Assembly: GCA_018817425.1 (NCBI GenBank)
Contig: JAHITX010000034.1
Span: 111,213-175,212, forward strand
DNA: 64,000 nt
From: Pseudomonadota bacterium
GTDB taxonomy: Bacteria; Desulfobacterota; Desulfobacteria; Desulfobacterales; RPRI01
Direction: 5' to 3'
A program made the translations under genes and the position numbers. Position 1 is the first letter of the stretch, and each line of letters opens with the position of its first letter. A model generated the notes under the pieces. That model did no database searches, was not told the origin of the DNA, and saw only the letters and a program-made list of their open reading frames with translations. Shown here piece after piece: positions 16,005 to 25,878 of this stretch.

Positions 16005-16778
16005 ATGAAAACATTATTTGCAGTTTCAACCGATGGAACACGCATTGCCTATGACATTAGCGGAGCCGGAGAGCCTATAGTACTGTTGCACGGAGGTTTG
16101 CATACAAGGCAGCACTGGCATAATGCGGGTTATGTTGAGCGACTCAAAAACGATTTTAAAGTTATTGCTATCGATATCAGAGGCAATGGAGAAAGCGACA
16201 AGCATCTTGACCCGGCTTATTATACAACTAAAAAGCATTGCGAAGATATTCTGGCAGTAGCTGCTGAATGCGGCCTTGAGCGCTTTACAGTCTGGGGTTA
16301 TTCCTATGGCGCAAATATCGGGCGCTATCTGGCCGCCAAATCGGATTTGGTGGATAAGTTTGTTCTTCTTGGTTATAGTTTCGGACCTGGGGCTTCAGGG
16401 ACTTTTCGTCAATTTATTCCTGATTTCTGTGACCGCTGGGTCCCTATTTTGAAGGCACAGGCAGACAAAACCTTAGATGTTCAAACATTATCAGGAAAAG
16501 ATCAGGCATTTCTTAAAAGCGGGGAAGTGCCGGTTATATTGGCATGGCTTATCCCAATTCTTGACTGGGCACCGGTTGAACCTGCTGATTTACTTTGCCC
16601 AACGCTTTGGCTTGCAGGTTCAAAAAATGATGATGTGATGGCTAACATGAAAGAATATGAAGCAAATATTGAAGCAACGAACGTTAAGATGCAGATTATG
16701 GATGGATTGGATCACTGGCATGAATTCACAGAGATTGATCGGGTGTTGTCTTTTGTAGTTCCTTTTATTAAGTCGTAA
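16005..16778 (+). CDS. Alpha/beta-hydrolase fold protein
   Basis: This 257-residue protein shows the fold in order: strand with oxyanion-hole HG (GEPIVLLHGG), IAIDIRGNGESDKH, nucleophile elbow WGYSYGANIGRY with the GxSxG serine, and the C-terminal catalytic histidine in LDHWHEF. It starts at ATG 16005 behind agaaggag; the open frame to 15963 overlaps the previous stop and is not needed. The substrate is unknown, and esterase, lactonase or peroxidase-like activity is possible. A 142-bp-family repeat begins at the base after its stop codon. Confidence 0.85.
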   Translation: MKTLFAVSTDGTRIAYDISGAGEPIVLLHGGLHTRQHWHNAGYVERLKNDFKVIAIDIRGNGESDKHLDPAYYTTKKHCEDILAVAAECGLERFTVWGYSYGANIGRYLAAKSDLVDKFVLLGYSFGPGASGTFRQFIPDFCDRWVPILKAQADKTLDVQTLSGKDQAFLKSGEVPVILAWLIPILDWAPVEPADLLCPTLWLAGSKNDDVMANMKEYEANIEATNVKMQIMDGLDHWHEFTEIDRVLSFVVPFIKS

Positions 16779-16966
16779 GAGCCAGTTTCAAAACGCCCCA
16801 TTTTGGCCGATCTTAAGTGTTGGGCTCAAATTTCGCACGCAGTGACACGTAGTGAAGCATAAGCGCTAACCTTTAGCGCTATCCTCGAAATACTTAATGT
16901 ATTCCTGTGGTTGAAATTTTCTCCCGCCTTGAGCTTGACCAAACTGAAACATTTTGAAAGTGGCTC
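16779..16966 (-). repeat. 142-bp-family palindromic element, copy 1 (with 46-bp insertion)
   Basis: The ends gagccagtttcaaaacg and cattttgaaagtggctc form the terminal inverted repeat. Orientation is opposite to the copies at 57-64 kb. Compared with the 45381 copy it contains about 46 extra bases (16835-16880). These include their own palindrome, agcgctaa/ttagcgct, at 16862-16880. The copy abuts the stop codon of the hydrolase gene. Confidence 0.85.
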
Positions 16967-17094
16967 GTATTAACTTGGATATATAAAGGTATTGGGTGCA
17001 ATATACCCAAATGTTTCCAACATTCTTTATACCTGCCTCTTGCATAATAAACCTTATATCGTGTATCTATTATAAAACTGATTTATTCAGTGTC

Positions 17095-17109
17095 GGCATA
17101 ATATGCCGG
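17095..17109. promoter_or_regulatory. Palindrome upstream of ABC exporter operon
   Basis: CGGCAT and ATGCCG are perfect arms around AAT, 36 bp before the GTG start of the first ABC gene. A second small inverted repeat (ttgggt/acccaa) lies near 16992-17010. A transcription-factor operator is plausible. The remainder of 16967-17144 shows nothing else. Confidence 0.35.
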
Positions 17110-17144
17110 TAACTAAATATTTGTTTTAATATCTGGGATAAATT

Positions 17145-18890
17145 GTGAAATCCATTGAGCTGATAAAGTCTTATTTTCTTGAAAACCGTCTTAGGATAGT
17201 AGTTGGCCTCTTATGCCTGATAGCTGTGGATTTTCTGCAGCTTATAATTCCACGCATAATGAAACTTGCTATCGATGATCTTGCTTTATTTAGGGCAGAT
17301 ACAAAAAAACTTGCCATATATGCTCTATATATTGTTGGTATTGCACTTTTGATGGCAGTATTCAGATACTTGTGGAGAAAATATCTTATAGGTACTTCAA
17401 GGGCTGTGGAAGAAGGTTTGAGAAACAAACTTTTCAGCCATATACAGTCTCTTTCTTCTCCTTATTTTGATAAAACAAAAACCGGCGATATTATGGCCCA
17501 TGCCACAAACGATATTATGCATATCAGAATGGCAATCGGCATGGGAATGGTAGCCTTAACCGATGCCGTAGTCCTTGGCGCGGCTTCCATAGGTTTTATG
17601 CTTTATATCAATAAAACTCTTACCTTATTTGCTCTTATACCCATGCCTTTTATTGCTTTCGGAGCAAAGTTTTTCAGCAAAAAAATGCACAGGCTTTATG
17701 ATTCTGTTCAGGCATCATTTTCCGAGCTGACCGAAACCGTTCGCGAACAGTTTGCAGGAATACAGGTGGTAAAAGCTTATACAATGGAAAAAGAAGAAAG
17801 CCGTCTTGTCGAAAAAAGATCAAAAGATTACGTAAAAGAAAATTTAAAGCTTGTTAAAATTACCGGTTTTTTCTTTCCAATGATGCTTCTTTTTTCAAAC
17901 ATCAGCATGGTTATTGTTTTGTTTCTTGGAGGCAGGCAAACAATATATTCCACGATAACACCTGGTGATTTTGTGGCATTTATTAACTATCTTGCTCTTA
18001 TTACCTGGCCAATGATGGCAATGGGCTGGGTTACAAACCTTGTGCAGCGCGGAAAAGCATCTCTTGACAGGATAAACAGGATCATGGAAACAACTCCTGA
18101 AATTTTTGATAAAAGTGATGCAAAACCGATAAATATCAGTGCGGCTGAAATAGCATTTAAAGATGTGATGTTTTCTTACAAAGACGGTGCCAATCCTGTG
18201 TTATCGGGTATTAACATTAAAATCGGAAAAGGGCGGATTCTTGGAATTGCAGGGCCTCCCGGAAGCGGTAAGACAACTCTGGCAGGCCTTATCCCAAGGC
18301 TATACGATGTTTCAGGGGGGCAGATACTGATAAACGGTGACGATATACGTTTGATACGCCTTCATGATTTAAGAAAAAGTATTTCTTTTATGCCCCAGGA
18401 ACCCTTCCTGTTTGACGGAACAATACGCGAAAATATAGCTCTTGGAACCGAAGATATAAAAGAATCGGATTTGGAAGAAGTGATGGAAAAAGCGTCGCTT
18501 TTTGAAACAGTGAAAAGTTTTCCCGCAGGGATTGATACAATAGTCGGAGAAAAAGGTATTGTTCTTTCGGGGGGGCAAAAGCAAAGGATTGCCCTTGCAA
18601 GAGCGCTTCTTGCCGATTCACCAATACTGATATTAGATGATCCGGTAAGCCAGGTTGATGTAGAGACAGGGTTAGCTATAATAAACAATATAAAATCCAT
18701 GCAGGAGAAAAAGACTATTATCATAGTTTCACACAGACTTTCAGCACTATGTTTTGCCGATCAGATTATCGTAACCGATAAGGGAAAAATTGTAGAATCA
18801 GGAAATCATGAACAGCTAATGAAACTTGGGAAATACTATGCTGATACTTACAGAATGCAGGAAATCGAAGAGGAACTAAATGCGCTTTGA
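17145..18890 (+). CDS. ABC exporter half-transporter 1 (degenerate catalytic site)
   Basis: This 581-residue protein has six membrane helices (to about residue 310) followed by a nucleotide-binding domain. It has Walker A GPPGSGKTT, a consensus signature LSGGQKQR and Walker B ILILDDPVSQVD. The residue after the Walker B aspartate is Asp instead of the catalytic Glu. This is characteristic of one half of heterodimeric exporters such as BmrC or TM287. It starts at GTG 17145 and overlaps the next gene by 11 bp. Substrates of this group are drugs, lipids or peptides; none can be chosen here. Confidence 0.9.
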   Translation: MKSIELIKSYFLENRLRIVVGLLCLIAVDFLQLIIPRIMKLAIDDLALFRADTKKLAIYALYIVGIALLMAVFRYLWRKYLIGTSRAVEEGLRNKLFSHIQSLSSPYFDKTKTGDIMAHATNDIMHIRMAIGMGMVALTDAVVLGAASIGFMLYINKTLTLFALIPMPFIAFGAKFFSKKMHRLYDSVQASFSELTETVREQFAGIQVVKAYTMEKEESRLVEKRSKDYVKENLKLVKITGFFFPMMLLFSNISMVIVLFLGGRQTIYSTITPGDFVAFINYLALITWPMMAMGWVTNLVQRGKASLDRINRIMETTPEIFDKSDAKPINISAAEIAFKDVMFSYKDGANPVLSGINIKIGKGRILGIAGPPGSGKTTLAGLIPRLYDVSGGQILINGDDIRLIRLHDLRKSISFMPQEPFLFDGTIRENIALGTEDIKESDLEEVMEKASLFETVKSFPAGIDTIVGEKGIVLSGGQKQRIALARALLADSPILILDDPVSQVDVETGLAIINNIKSMQEKKTIIIVSHRLSALCFADQIIVTDKGKIVESGNHEQLMKLGKYYADTYRMQEIEEELNAL

Positions 18891-20883
18891 TTATGGATAT
18901 GAGGAAGAAAGGCTTGGTAAGCATTACGATTTAAATCTTTTAAAAAAGCTTTATTTGTTTGGCAAGCCTTACCGCAAGTTTTTTTTATGGGCGATATTAC
19001 TTGTTGTATCAATTACCCTGCTTGATCTTTCACTTCCCTATGTGACAAAGGTTGCGATAGACAGATACATTGTTCCCCGGCCTGTTATGCTTAAAACAAC
19101 CGGTAAGCCCGATGAGAAAAAAGCAGGATATTACAAAGCGGATTTAAACGATCCTGAAATTTGTGAAATTCTGGAAAAGTATAAAATAGAATTTAATAAA
19201 GAAGAAGCTTTTGCAGATATTAATTATGACAAGCTTCGTAACATGGACAAAAAAGATATTTTAATATTAAGAGTACAAGATATAAATGGAGTTGGTCTTG
19301 CCGCTGTGGTGCTTCTTGTTTTGGTAATTGCCAGCTTTTTACTGGGATTTCTTGAAATAATGCTGATGGAATATACAGGGCAGATGGTAATGCATGATTT
19401 AAGGATGCGGCTATTTAACCATATCCAGGGGCTTCCGGTTTCTTTTTTTACAAAAAATCCCACAGGAAGGCTTGTTACCAGAGTTACAAGCGATGTCCAG
19501 AATATGCATGAGCTTTTCACTTCAGTAATTTCGGTTGTTTTTAAAGATATCTTTCTTCTTTTCGGAATCATGATTGTTCTTATAAGTATAAACTGGAAAT
19601 TTGCTCTTGTATCATTTACGGTCATACCTTTTGTTGCCTTTGCGTCTTTTAAATTTTCAAACCAGGCCAGAGACGCCTTCAGAACACTTAGGGTAAAAAT
19701 AGCGGAAATTAATTCCAAAATATCCGAAACGATCGGAGGAATAAAAGTTATACAGCTTTTTTCAAAAGAGGTGGAAAACTATAAAAGTTTTAAAAAGCTT
19801 AACCATGAAAACTATATAGCAGGGATGAAGCAGATTCATGTCTTAGCTGTTTTCATGCCTGTAATAGAACTTCTTGGTTCCATCTCGGTTGCTCTGGTTA
19901 TCTTTTATGGGGGAAGCAGCGTTATTTCCGATAAAGTGACTTTAGGGGCGCTTGTAGCTTTTATATCGTATATAAAGATGTTTTTCGGGCCAATAAGGGA
20001 TATTGCCGATAAGTACAATATTCTTCAAAATGCCATGGCTTCAGCAGAAAGAATATTTCTTGTTCTTGACAATGAAAATACTACTGAAAAAAGTATTCAT
20101 GACTATATCGGAAAAACACACGACAATACTATTGCCGGCAATAAGGATAATAAATTAGACGGCAGGATAAACTCTGTTGAATTCAGGGATGTTTCATTTG
20201 GCTATGTTTCCGGTGAACCTGTTTTAAAAAACATATCCCTGAATATCAGAGCAGGAGAAAAAATAGCGATTGTCGGACCCACAGGAACCGGGAAAACAAC
20301 CCTTATTAATCTTCTGTCAAGGTTTTACGAGCCTGATTCGGGGCATATACTAGTAAATGAAACCGATATCAAAGAAATTTCTCCGGCTTCACTCAGATCA
20401 AAAATGGCCCTTGTGATGCAGGATTCTTTTTTATTTTCAGGTACTGTGCGTGAAAATATCGCAAGAGGCAAACGTGACATTACAGCAAAGGAAATAGAGG
20501 ATATCATCGATGCTTCAAATTGCAGAGCTATAATAGACAGATTGCCTGAAGGGATTGATACCGTGCTTTCGGAAGGAGGAAAATCTATCTCAAGTGGAGA
20601 GCGGCAGCTTATATCAATAGCAAGAGCATTAGCCCGTGATCCTGAAATAATCATGCTTGATGAGGCCACCTCTTATGTTGACTCGGAAACGGAAAGCCTT
20701 ATTGAAAAGGCGGTTGGAAATCTTATGGAAGGCAGAACCTCAATAGTAATTGCTCACAGACTTTCAACTGCCAGAAGAGCTGATCGCATAATGGTACTTA
20801 AAAAAGGAAGAATAGTCGAATCCGGCAGTCATGAAGAGTTGATGAAACTCAAAGGATTATATTTCAGATTATTCAGCTTATAG
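18880..20883 (+). CDS. ABC exporter half-transporter 2 (catalytic half)
   Basis: This 667-residue half-transporter has Walker A GPTGTGKTT and a full Walker B with Glu (EIIMLDEATSYVD), but a degenerate signature (ISSGERQ). Together with the first subunit this gives one canonical ATP site and one degenerate site, the arrangement known for BmrCD and TmrAB. Between membrane helices 1 and 2 there is an insertion of about 90 residues (from VPRPVMLKTTG to about LRVQDINGV). A similar extracytoplasmic insertion occurs in BmrD-type subunits. The ATG at 18880 lies inside the upstream gene, implying translational coupling and a 1:1 dimer. Confidence 0.92.
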   Translation: MRFDYGYEEERLGKHYDLNLLKKLYLFGKPYRKFFLWAILLVVSITLLDLSLPYVTKVAIDRYIVPRPVMLKTTGKPDEKKAGYYKADLNDPEICEILEKYKIEFNKEEAFADINYDKLRNMDKKDILILRVQDINGVGLAAVVLLVLVIASFLLGFLEIMLMEYTGQMVMHDLRMRLFNHIQGLPVSFFTKNPTGRLVTRVTSDVQNMHELFTSVISVVFKDIFLLFGIMIVLISINWKFALVSFTVIPFVAFASFKFSNQARDAFRTLRVKIAEINSKISETIGGIKVIQLFSKEVENYKSFKKLNHENYIAGMKQIHVLAVFMPVIELLGSISVALVIFYGGSSVISDKVTLGALVAFISYIKMFFGPIRDIADKYNILQNAMASAERIFLVLDNENTTEKSIHDYIGKTHDNTIAGNKDNKLDGRINSVEFRDVSFGYVSGEPVLKNISLNIRAGEKIAIVGPTGTGKTTLINLLSRFYEPDSGHILVNETDIKEISPASLRSKMALVMQDSFLFSGTVRENIARGKRDITAKEIEDIIDASNCRAIIDRLPEGIDTVLSEGGKSISSGERQLISIARALARDPEIIMLDEATSYVDSETESLIEKAVGNLMEGRTSIVIAHRLSTARRADRIMVLKKGRIVESGSHEELMKLKGLYFRLFSL

Positions 20884-21220
20884 TAATTTATATGAGTTTT
20901 TGCTGATTCATTAATATCCGGTAAATTATGCAAATACTATCAAAGTTGATATATAATAAATTGACATAATAGAAGATGTTTGGTATGTATTTGTCAATGT
21001 TAATAAAACTTTACTTACCATACTTTAAACACAATGATATTGAGCATTTATAAAAAACAATAATATGATCATTTAAATTAGTCACTTAAGTTGTTTTTTG
21101 CAAATAAATATTGTTAAAGAGTGAAAATATTAAATGATTTTTGATATATCAAAAGCGGTTGATTGATTCAGCTTATTATGACCCGAAGCAATATATGAAT
21201 AATTCAGGAGGAGGCATAAT
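20884..21220. promoter_or_regulatory. 337-bp AT-rich leader of the pilus operon
   Basis: There is no gene. A -35-like TTGACA stands at 20961-20966 with a poor -10 (tatgta) 17 bp later. A strong ribosome-binding site caggagga near 21204-21211 fixes the TTG start at 21221. I see no -24/-12 promoter here. Confidence 0.35.
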
Positions 21221-23116
21221 TTGTCCCTTTTAAAAGAAGCTACCTCAACCGAAAAACTGCTAAATACTATCCGCAATAAAAAAACCGATACCGATAATCA
21301 GGCTTCGCATATATCTGCTATTGAGTCACAGAATAATAAACCCAAAAGCTTCATGTCTAATAGTTTTGTATCAGAGAAAAAACCTGTAACCATAGGCGTT
21401 GATATCGGGCATGAATGCCTGAGATTGGTTAAGACTACAAAAGCCTCTGATAAAAACCGGATTTTTCTTGGGTATAAAATCATACCGTATGCAAACATAA
21501 CTTCCAGGAAGTCTCCTGAATTCGCCGGTTTTATAAAAGCGGAACTTTTAAAATTTTTTGGGGCCGACCGTGAGGTCAATATATGGGCGAACATGTCTAC
21601 GGCACGTGTTAATGTCCGTCATTTAAGGATTCCCAAAGTATCAAAAAAGCAAATTGAAAACGCCATCTCCTGGGCGATTAAAAGAGAAACCCCTTTTGAT
21701 GATAATGATACAAGTCTGGATTTCGAGATACTGGGAGAGATTAAAGAAGACAATATCGCAAAATTATATGCTGTCGCCTATACGGCTCCTAAAGATGAAA
21801 TTAAAGAGATCAAAAATCTGTTTTCAGAAATCGGCCTGCAATTAGATGGAATTTCCATTACTCCTTTTGCACTTCAGAACATATTAAAAACCGTTCAGAT
21901 TCCTGATTTTGAAGGTACGGTTGCATGCTTGTTTATAGGCAATGACTTTTCACGCATAGATATTTATGCTCATGGCAAACTTGTTATGACAAGGGGTATC
22001 AGAGCCGGCATAAATAGTATGGTCGAAGCATTGATGGAAAGTATTTCAACAAAGGCATATGACGACAGCGAAGGATTTAATGAAAAAGAAGGGGGAAATG
22101 CTGCGGCTATAGCTAAAGAGATTAGAAAAGCGTTAATAAGCCTAAGCCCCGATTCTGAACCTCTTACAGAAAATGATATTGGTTTTGAACTTAAAGAAGA
22201 AGAAAAATTTAAGGTTATTGCACTTTCTTTAGAAAGAATTGTCAGACAGGTAGAAAGGACTTTTGAATATTATACTGCAAATCTTAAATATGACAGAATT
22301 GAAAGAATTTATATATCCACTGCAATGAATGTTTACATGCCCATAGTAAAATATATCGGCGATCAACTGGGTATGGAAAGTGATATACTTGATCCGGTGA
22401 AATTTAATCTGCCTAATTTTGAAAGCCTTGCAGGAAAAGCTACGGTTTCGGACAGAATTGCCCTTACACCGGTTTTGGGCCTTGCCCTTTCGGATAATGA
22501 CTATACGCCAAATCTGTTGTTTAGATTTAAAGACAAAGAGAAGCTGGCCGCCACTTTACGTATTACAAATATAGTATTTGCTTTTTTAATATTTTTTGCA
22601 GTCTTTTGCGGGGGGCTTTTCATGTATCAGAAAGGTACTATCAAGCAAAGAAAAGCCGGTATTTCACATCTTGAAAAACAGATGTTCCAATATGAACCAT
22701 CTGCCGATCAGGCGATGATATCACAAATGATCAGCAGTTCTGAAAAAAAGCAGCTTGCAGCAAAGGAATACAAAGAAAAATATTTCTCAATGGCGGTGAT
22801 CAGCGAGTTAACATCTATAATTCCTGTAAATATACGTCTCATTGATTTTAAGGCTGAGCTGGGAAATGCAAAACCGGACAAAAAACTGCAAAAAATAAAT
22901 CGGAATATAACCAAAGAAAATACAGAAAAGAAAATGCTGCTTGAAGGGTTGGTTTTTGGTGATGAAAATACTCTCGAATCATCACTGGCAGGCTTTATTG
23001 TGAAGTTAGATGATTCCCCGATATTCGGGGAGATAAGTATTAAGCAGAACAAGGTTAAACCCTTTAAAGAAAAGAAAGTTCTTCACTTCATAATTGAAAC
23101 AAAAATGATAGACTAA
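21221..23116 (+). CDS. PilM-PilN fusion (MshI-like) pilus assembly protein
   Basis: This 631-residue protein joins two pilus components. Residues about 50-430 form the actin-like PilM fold (TIGVDIGHECLRLVK, AISWAIKRETPFDD, VACLFIGNDFSRIDIYAHG). After a membrane helix at about 448-468 (IVFAFLIFFAVFCGGLFMY) comes a PilN-type periplasmic region (VISELTSIIPVNIRLIDF, SSLAGFIVKLDDSPIFGEIS). Together they form the inner-membrane alignment platform. It starts with TTG behind a strong caggagga. It heads the operon and matches MshI in position. Confidence 0.85.
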   Translation: MSLLKEATSTEKLLNTIRNKKTDTDNQASHISAIESQNNKPKSFMSNSFVSEKKPVTIGVDIGHECLRLVKTTKASDKNRIFLGYKIIPYANITSRKSPEFAGFIKAELLKFFGADREVNIWANMSTARVNVRHLRIPKVSKKQIENAISWAIKRETPFDDNDTSLDFEILGEIKEDNIAKLYAVAYTAPKDEIKEIKNLFSEIGLQLDGISITPFALQNILKTVQIPDFEGTVACLFIGNDFSRIDIYAHGKLVMTRGIRAGINSMVEALMESISTKAYDDSEGFNEKEGGNAAAIAKEIRKALISLSPDSEPLTENDIGFELKEEEKFKVIALSLERIVRQVERTFEYYTANLKYDRIERIYISTAMNVYMPIVKYIGDQLGMESDILDPVKFNLPNFESLAGKATVSDRIALTPVLGLALSDNDYTPNLLFRFKDKEKLAATLRITNIVFAFLIFFAVFCGGLFMYQKGTIKQRKAGISHLEKQMFQYEPSADQAMISQMISSSEKKQLAAKEYKEKYFSMAVISELTSIIPVNIRLIDFKAELGNAKPDKKLQKINRNITKENTEKKMLLEGLVFGDENTLESSLAGFIVKLDDSPIFGEISIKQNKVKPFKEKKVLHFIIETKMID

Positions 23117-23117
23117 T

Positions 23118-23172
23118 AAAATTTTCACCCAACGCAGAGATCGGCCAAAATGGGATGTTTTGAAACTGGCTC
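23118..23172 (+). repeat. 142-bp-family element, 55-bp right half
   Basis: The sequence from aaaattttcaccc to gttttgaaactggctc matches the right half of the element. It begins one base after the stop codon of the PilMN gene and sits between two genes of the operon. The left half is absent. Confidence 0.8.
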
Positions 23173-23198
23173 TGTAATTAAAGAAGTGGAATTTTGAA

Positions 23199-23750
23199 AT
23201 GTACCAAAAAATAAAAGATATTATAAAAGATATCATGATTCCAAAGCGTGCTCTTTTCTATATGGCGCTGTGTCTTTCGGGGATAATAATTATTATTTTA
23301 ATAGGGATAATTCCTAATTGGATTTCTCTTATAAAGCTTGACCGCAAAGCCACCGATTTAAAAATACAGCTTGAGGAGCAAAAACAAATTTATCCCATAT
23401 ATAGTATGTTGAAAAATAACGATCATCAAAATTATCAAATGGCTCTGCCTTTTCCGGTAAAAAATAAGCTTTTGCGGGAATCAATTGGTTTGTTTCCTGT
23501 CACCCTGGAAAGTATTGCCAAAGAAGCGGGAATGGATACGATATCAATTTCCCCGGATATTAATCTGCTTTCGTCCGGCTCCAAATTCCTTTTTGTTAAT
23601 GCAGTATTAAGGGGGGATTTTTTAAGTTTTCGCAGGTTATTAATAGGCCTTGGTAAAATACCTTATTCAGAGTCTGTGGAAGAGATACAAATTGAGCAAA
23701 AAAAAGATGCCATGGAATTTATACTAAAAATCCGGATAGCTCTTGCTTAA
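23199..23750 (+). CDS. PilO-like (MshJ-type) pilus assembly protein
   Basis: This 183-residue protein has a cytoplasmic N-terminus, one membrane helix (about 18-40, LCLSGIIIIILIGIIP) and a coiled-coil stretch, then a ferredoxin-like periplasmic domain (FVNAVLRGDFLSFRRLLIGL, EIQIEQKKDAMEFILKIRI). That is the PilO/GspM plan. It should pair with the PilN part of the preceding protein. It follows an inserted repeat fragment by 26 bp. Confidence 0.78.
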   Translation: MYQKIKDIIKDIMIPKRALFYMALCLSGIIIIILIGIIPNWISLIKLDRKATDLKIQLEEQKQIYPIYSMLKNNDHQNYQMALPFPVKNKLLRESIGLFPVTLESIAKEAGMDTISISPDINLLSSGSKFLFVNAVLRGDFLSFRRLLIGLGKIPYSESVEEIQIEQKKDAMEFILKIRIALA

Positions 23751-23773
23751 AAAAACCGTAGATTAGAGGATTT

Positions 23774-24280
23774 ATGGGAAACCTGACAAAACAGCAAATC
23801 ATAATACTTTCAATAACGGTTATTGTAGCATTATACGGCATTTATGACCGAATAATAGTTCCACGAACAAAATCCGTTTCTTTGGAAAAGGAAAAAAAAT
23901 CTACGGAACTGGAAACATTTATATCTGATATTACGGCAAAAATAACAAAAGGACCTATTACGGCTGCCGATAACCGTGCTATAAATCTTGCAGAGACAAA
24001 ATGGAAACAGGATCCGTTTTTAGATCGGAAGTCATTGCATGCTTGGATTAAGTTTAACGAACCTGATGCCGGCAATATTTCAAAATCAGAACCGGTTTTC
24101 AGTTATTCCGGATATATTGGTATGGGCAGGAAAAAAATGGCCATTATTAATGGTATTGAGTACGAATCCGGAGAATCTTTGGATTCGGAAGGATATATTC
24201 TGGAAAAAATATATCCGGAAAAGGTAGTAATTGTAAACAAAAATAACCTGTCAAGAATTGAAGTTTCTTTACAGGAATAG
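23774..24280 (+). CDS. PilP/MshK-like pilus protein
   Basis: This 168-residue protein has an N-terminal membrane helix (about 8-24), a linker, and a small beta domain. The domain has the PilP/GspC-HR pattern: YSGYIGMGRKKMAIINGIEY, then GESLDSEGYILEKIYPEKVV. Such proteins link the inner-membrane platform to the secretin, which is the next gene. It starts at ATG 23774, 23 bp after the PilO-like gene. Confidence 0.75.
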   Translation: MGNLTKQQIIILSITVIVALYGIYDRIIVPRTKSVSLEKEKKSTELETFISDITAKITKGPITAADNRAINLAETKWKQDPFLDRKSLHAWIKFNEPDAGNISKSEPVFSYSGYIGMGRKKMAIINGIEYESGESLDSEGYILEKIYPEKVVIVNKNNLSRIEVSLQE

Positions 24281-24318
24281 CCTCATCAGCCTCATAATGC
24301 AAAGATTGGGGGGGAACT

Positions 24319-25857
24319 TTGACTGACAAAAATGATTATAAAATTAAGTGGGCTCTGGGAGCCGTCATTATTCTTCTGGTTATAATAACAGGTTGTGCCG
24401 AAGATGTGGCATTAAAAAAAGACTCCTTTTTCGAAAAATGGGAAACTATGGCCCAGACATCCAAAGGCCATTCCCCGGCTCCTGAACTTAAAAACTTCGA
24501 AGTTTTGGAAACAGAACAGAAAAAGAAAATGAATATGGCTGATGTGGAAAATGCGCCTTTAAAAAAACGTCTTCCTGCTAATAAAATAAGTCTTAAGATG
24601 CGTCAGGCGGATGTGAATGCGATTCTTCGGGCTATGGCCAAGACTGAGGCTATGAATATATTAATTAATAACAAAGTAAAAGGTGAGGTTACCATTGATT
24701 TTGCTGAAGTTCCATGGGATCAGGCTTTTTTGAGCATCCTGCGAAATCAGGGTTTGGATTATGTTTGGGAAGGCGATATTATAAGAGTCATGACAACAGA
24801 GGATCTACAGGAGGATTTAAAGAAAAAAACTCAGCAGATGGGCATCAATCAGGTTGCGCCTCTTGTATCCAGGATAGTAAATATAAATTATGCCGATGCC
24901 AAGGGGCTTAAGGAGAATCTTTTAGGTTTTCTGACCAAAGACAAAGATGGCAAGCCCAGGGGTTCGATTCGGGTTGATGAGCATAATAATGCCTTAATTG
25001 TTCAGGCCATAAAAGAAGATATTAAAAAGATTATGCCGATAATTGAAAAAATTGACAGGCCTACTTCCCAAATTCTGATCAAGGCAAATATAGTAGAAAC
25101 AACACAGGATACTGCCCGTGATCTCGGTATCCAGTGGGGTGGCAATTACAACGGGCGTTTTAATAAACGCGATCTTGTTATAACACCGGGGGGCTCAACG
25201 TCTGGCGGTATAAGCGGTGAGAATTTTGCCGTCAATTTTCCAGCGGAAAACATATCGGATGCAGCATCAGGTACTCTTGGCCTTATATTCGGCACAATCG
25301 GAGGAAACGTACTCGATGTCCAGTTAAGTGCTCTTCAGGATGATGGAAAATTAAATATCTTATCCAGCCCGTCTATAACCACTCTTGATAACCAGACGGC
25401 CTATACTGAAAACGGAGAACGAGTTCCATATGTTACTGAAGAAACAAGTTCAACGGGCGCGCTTACAAGATCGGTAAAATTCGAGGATGTTGTGCTGCGT
25501 CTTGAGATTAAGCCCCACGTCATTGACAGCAGAAATCTTAAAATGGAAGTTCTTGTAAAAAAGAATGAAGTTGACAACACAAGAAATGTACAGGGAAATC
25601 CATATATAATTAAAAAGGAAACAAAGACTACTCTTATAGTAAAAGACGGGGAAACCATAGTAATTTCAGGCCTGACAAAACAGAAAAAACAGGATTCGGG
25701 AAACAGTGTGCCCGTATTAAGCGATATGCCATTGATAGGCCGGCTGTTTAAGGGAACAAGCAAAAGCGAATCAATGGAAGAAGTTCTCATATTCATAACT
25801 CCTACGGTATTGCCAGTGCAAGCAACTTATACAGTATTGGAGAATAAAAATAATTAA
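24319..25857 (+). CDS. Secretin lipoprotein (MshL/PilQ family)
   Basis: The 512-residue protein starts with TTG behind a G-rich ribosome-binding site. It has a lipoprotein signal with lipobox IITGC (about residues 23-27). An STN domain follows (KISLKMRQADVNAILRAMAK), then an N1/NolW-type domain (HNNALIVQAIKEDIKKIMPI) and the secretin core (LNILSSPSITTLDNQTA, DGETIVISGLTKQK, LSDMPLIGRLFKG). It forms the outer-membrane ring for the pilus. The length is typical of MshL rather than the longer PilQ. Confidence 0.93.
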   Translation: MTDKNDYKIKWALGAVIILLVIITGCAEDVALKKDSFFEKWETMAQTSKGHSPAPELKNFEVLETEQKKKMNMADVENAPLKKRLPANKISLKMRQADVNAILRAMAKTEAMNILINNKVKGEVTIDFAEVPWDQAFLSILRNQGLDYVWEGDIIRVMTTEDLQEDLKKKTQQMGINQVAPLVSRIVNINYADAKGLKENLLGFLTKDKDGKPRGSIRVDEHNNALIVQAIKEDIKKIMPIIEKIDRPTSQILIKANIVETTQDTARDLGIQWGGNYNGRFNKRDLVITPGGSTSGGISGENFAVNFPAENISDAASGTLGLIFGTIGGNVLDVQLSALQDDGKLNILSSPSITTLDNQTAYTENGERVPYVTEETSSTGALTRSVKFEDVVLRLEIKPHVIDSRNLKMEVLVKKNEVDNTRNVQGNPYIIKKETKTTLIVKDGETIVISGLTKQKKQDSGNSVPVLSDMPLIGRLFKGTSKSESMEEVLIFITPTVLPVQATYTVLENKNN

Positions 25858-25878
25858 CTCTTTTACGCAAAAGTGATT

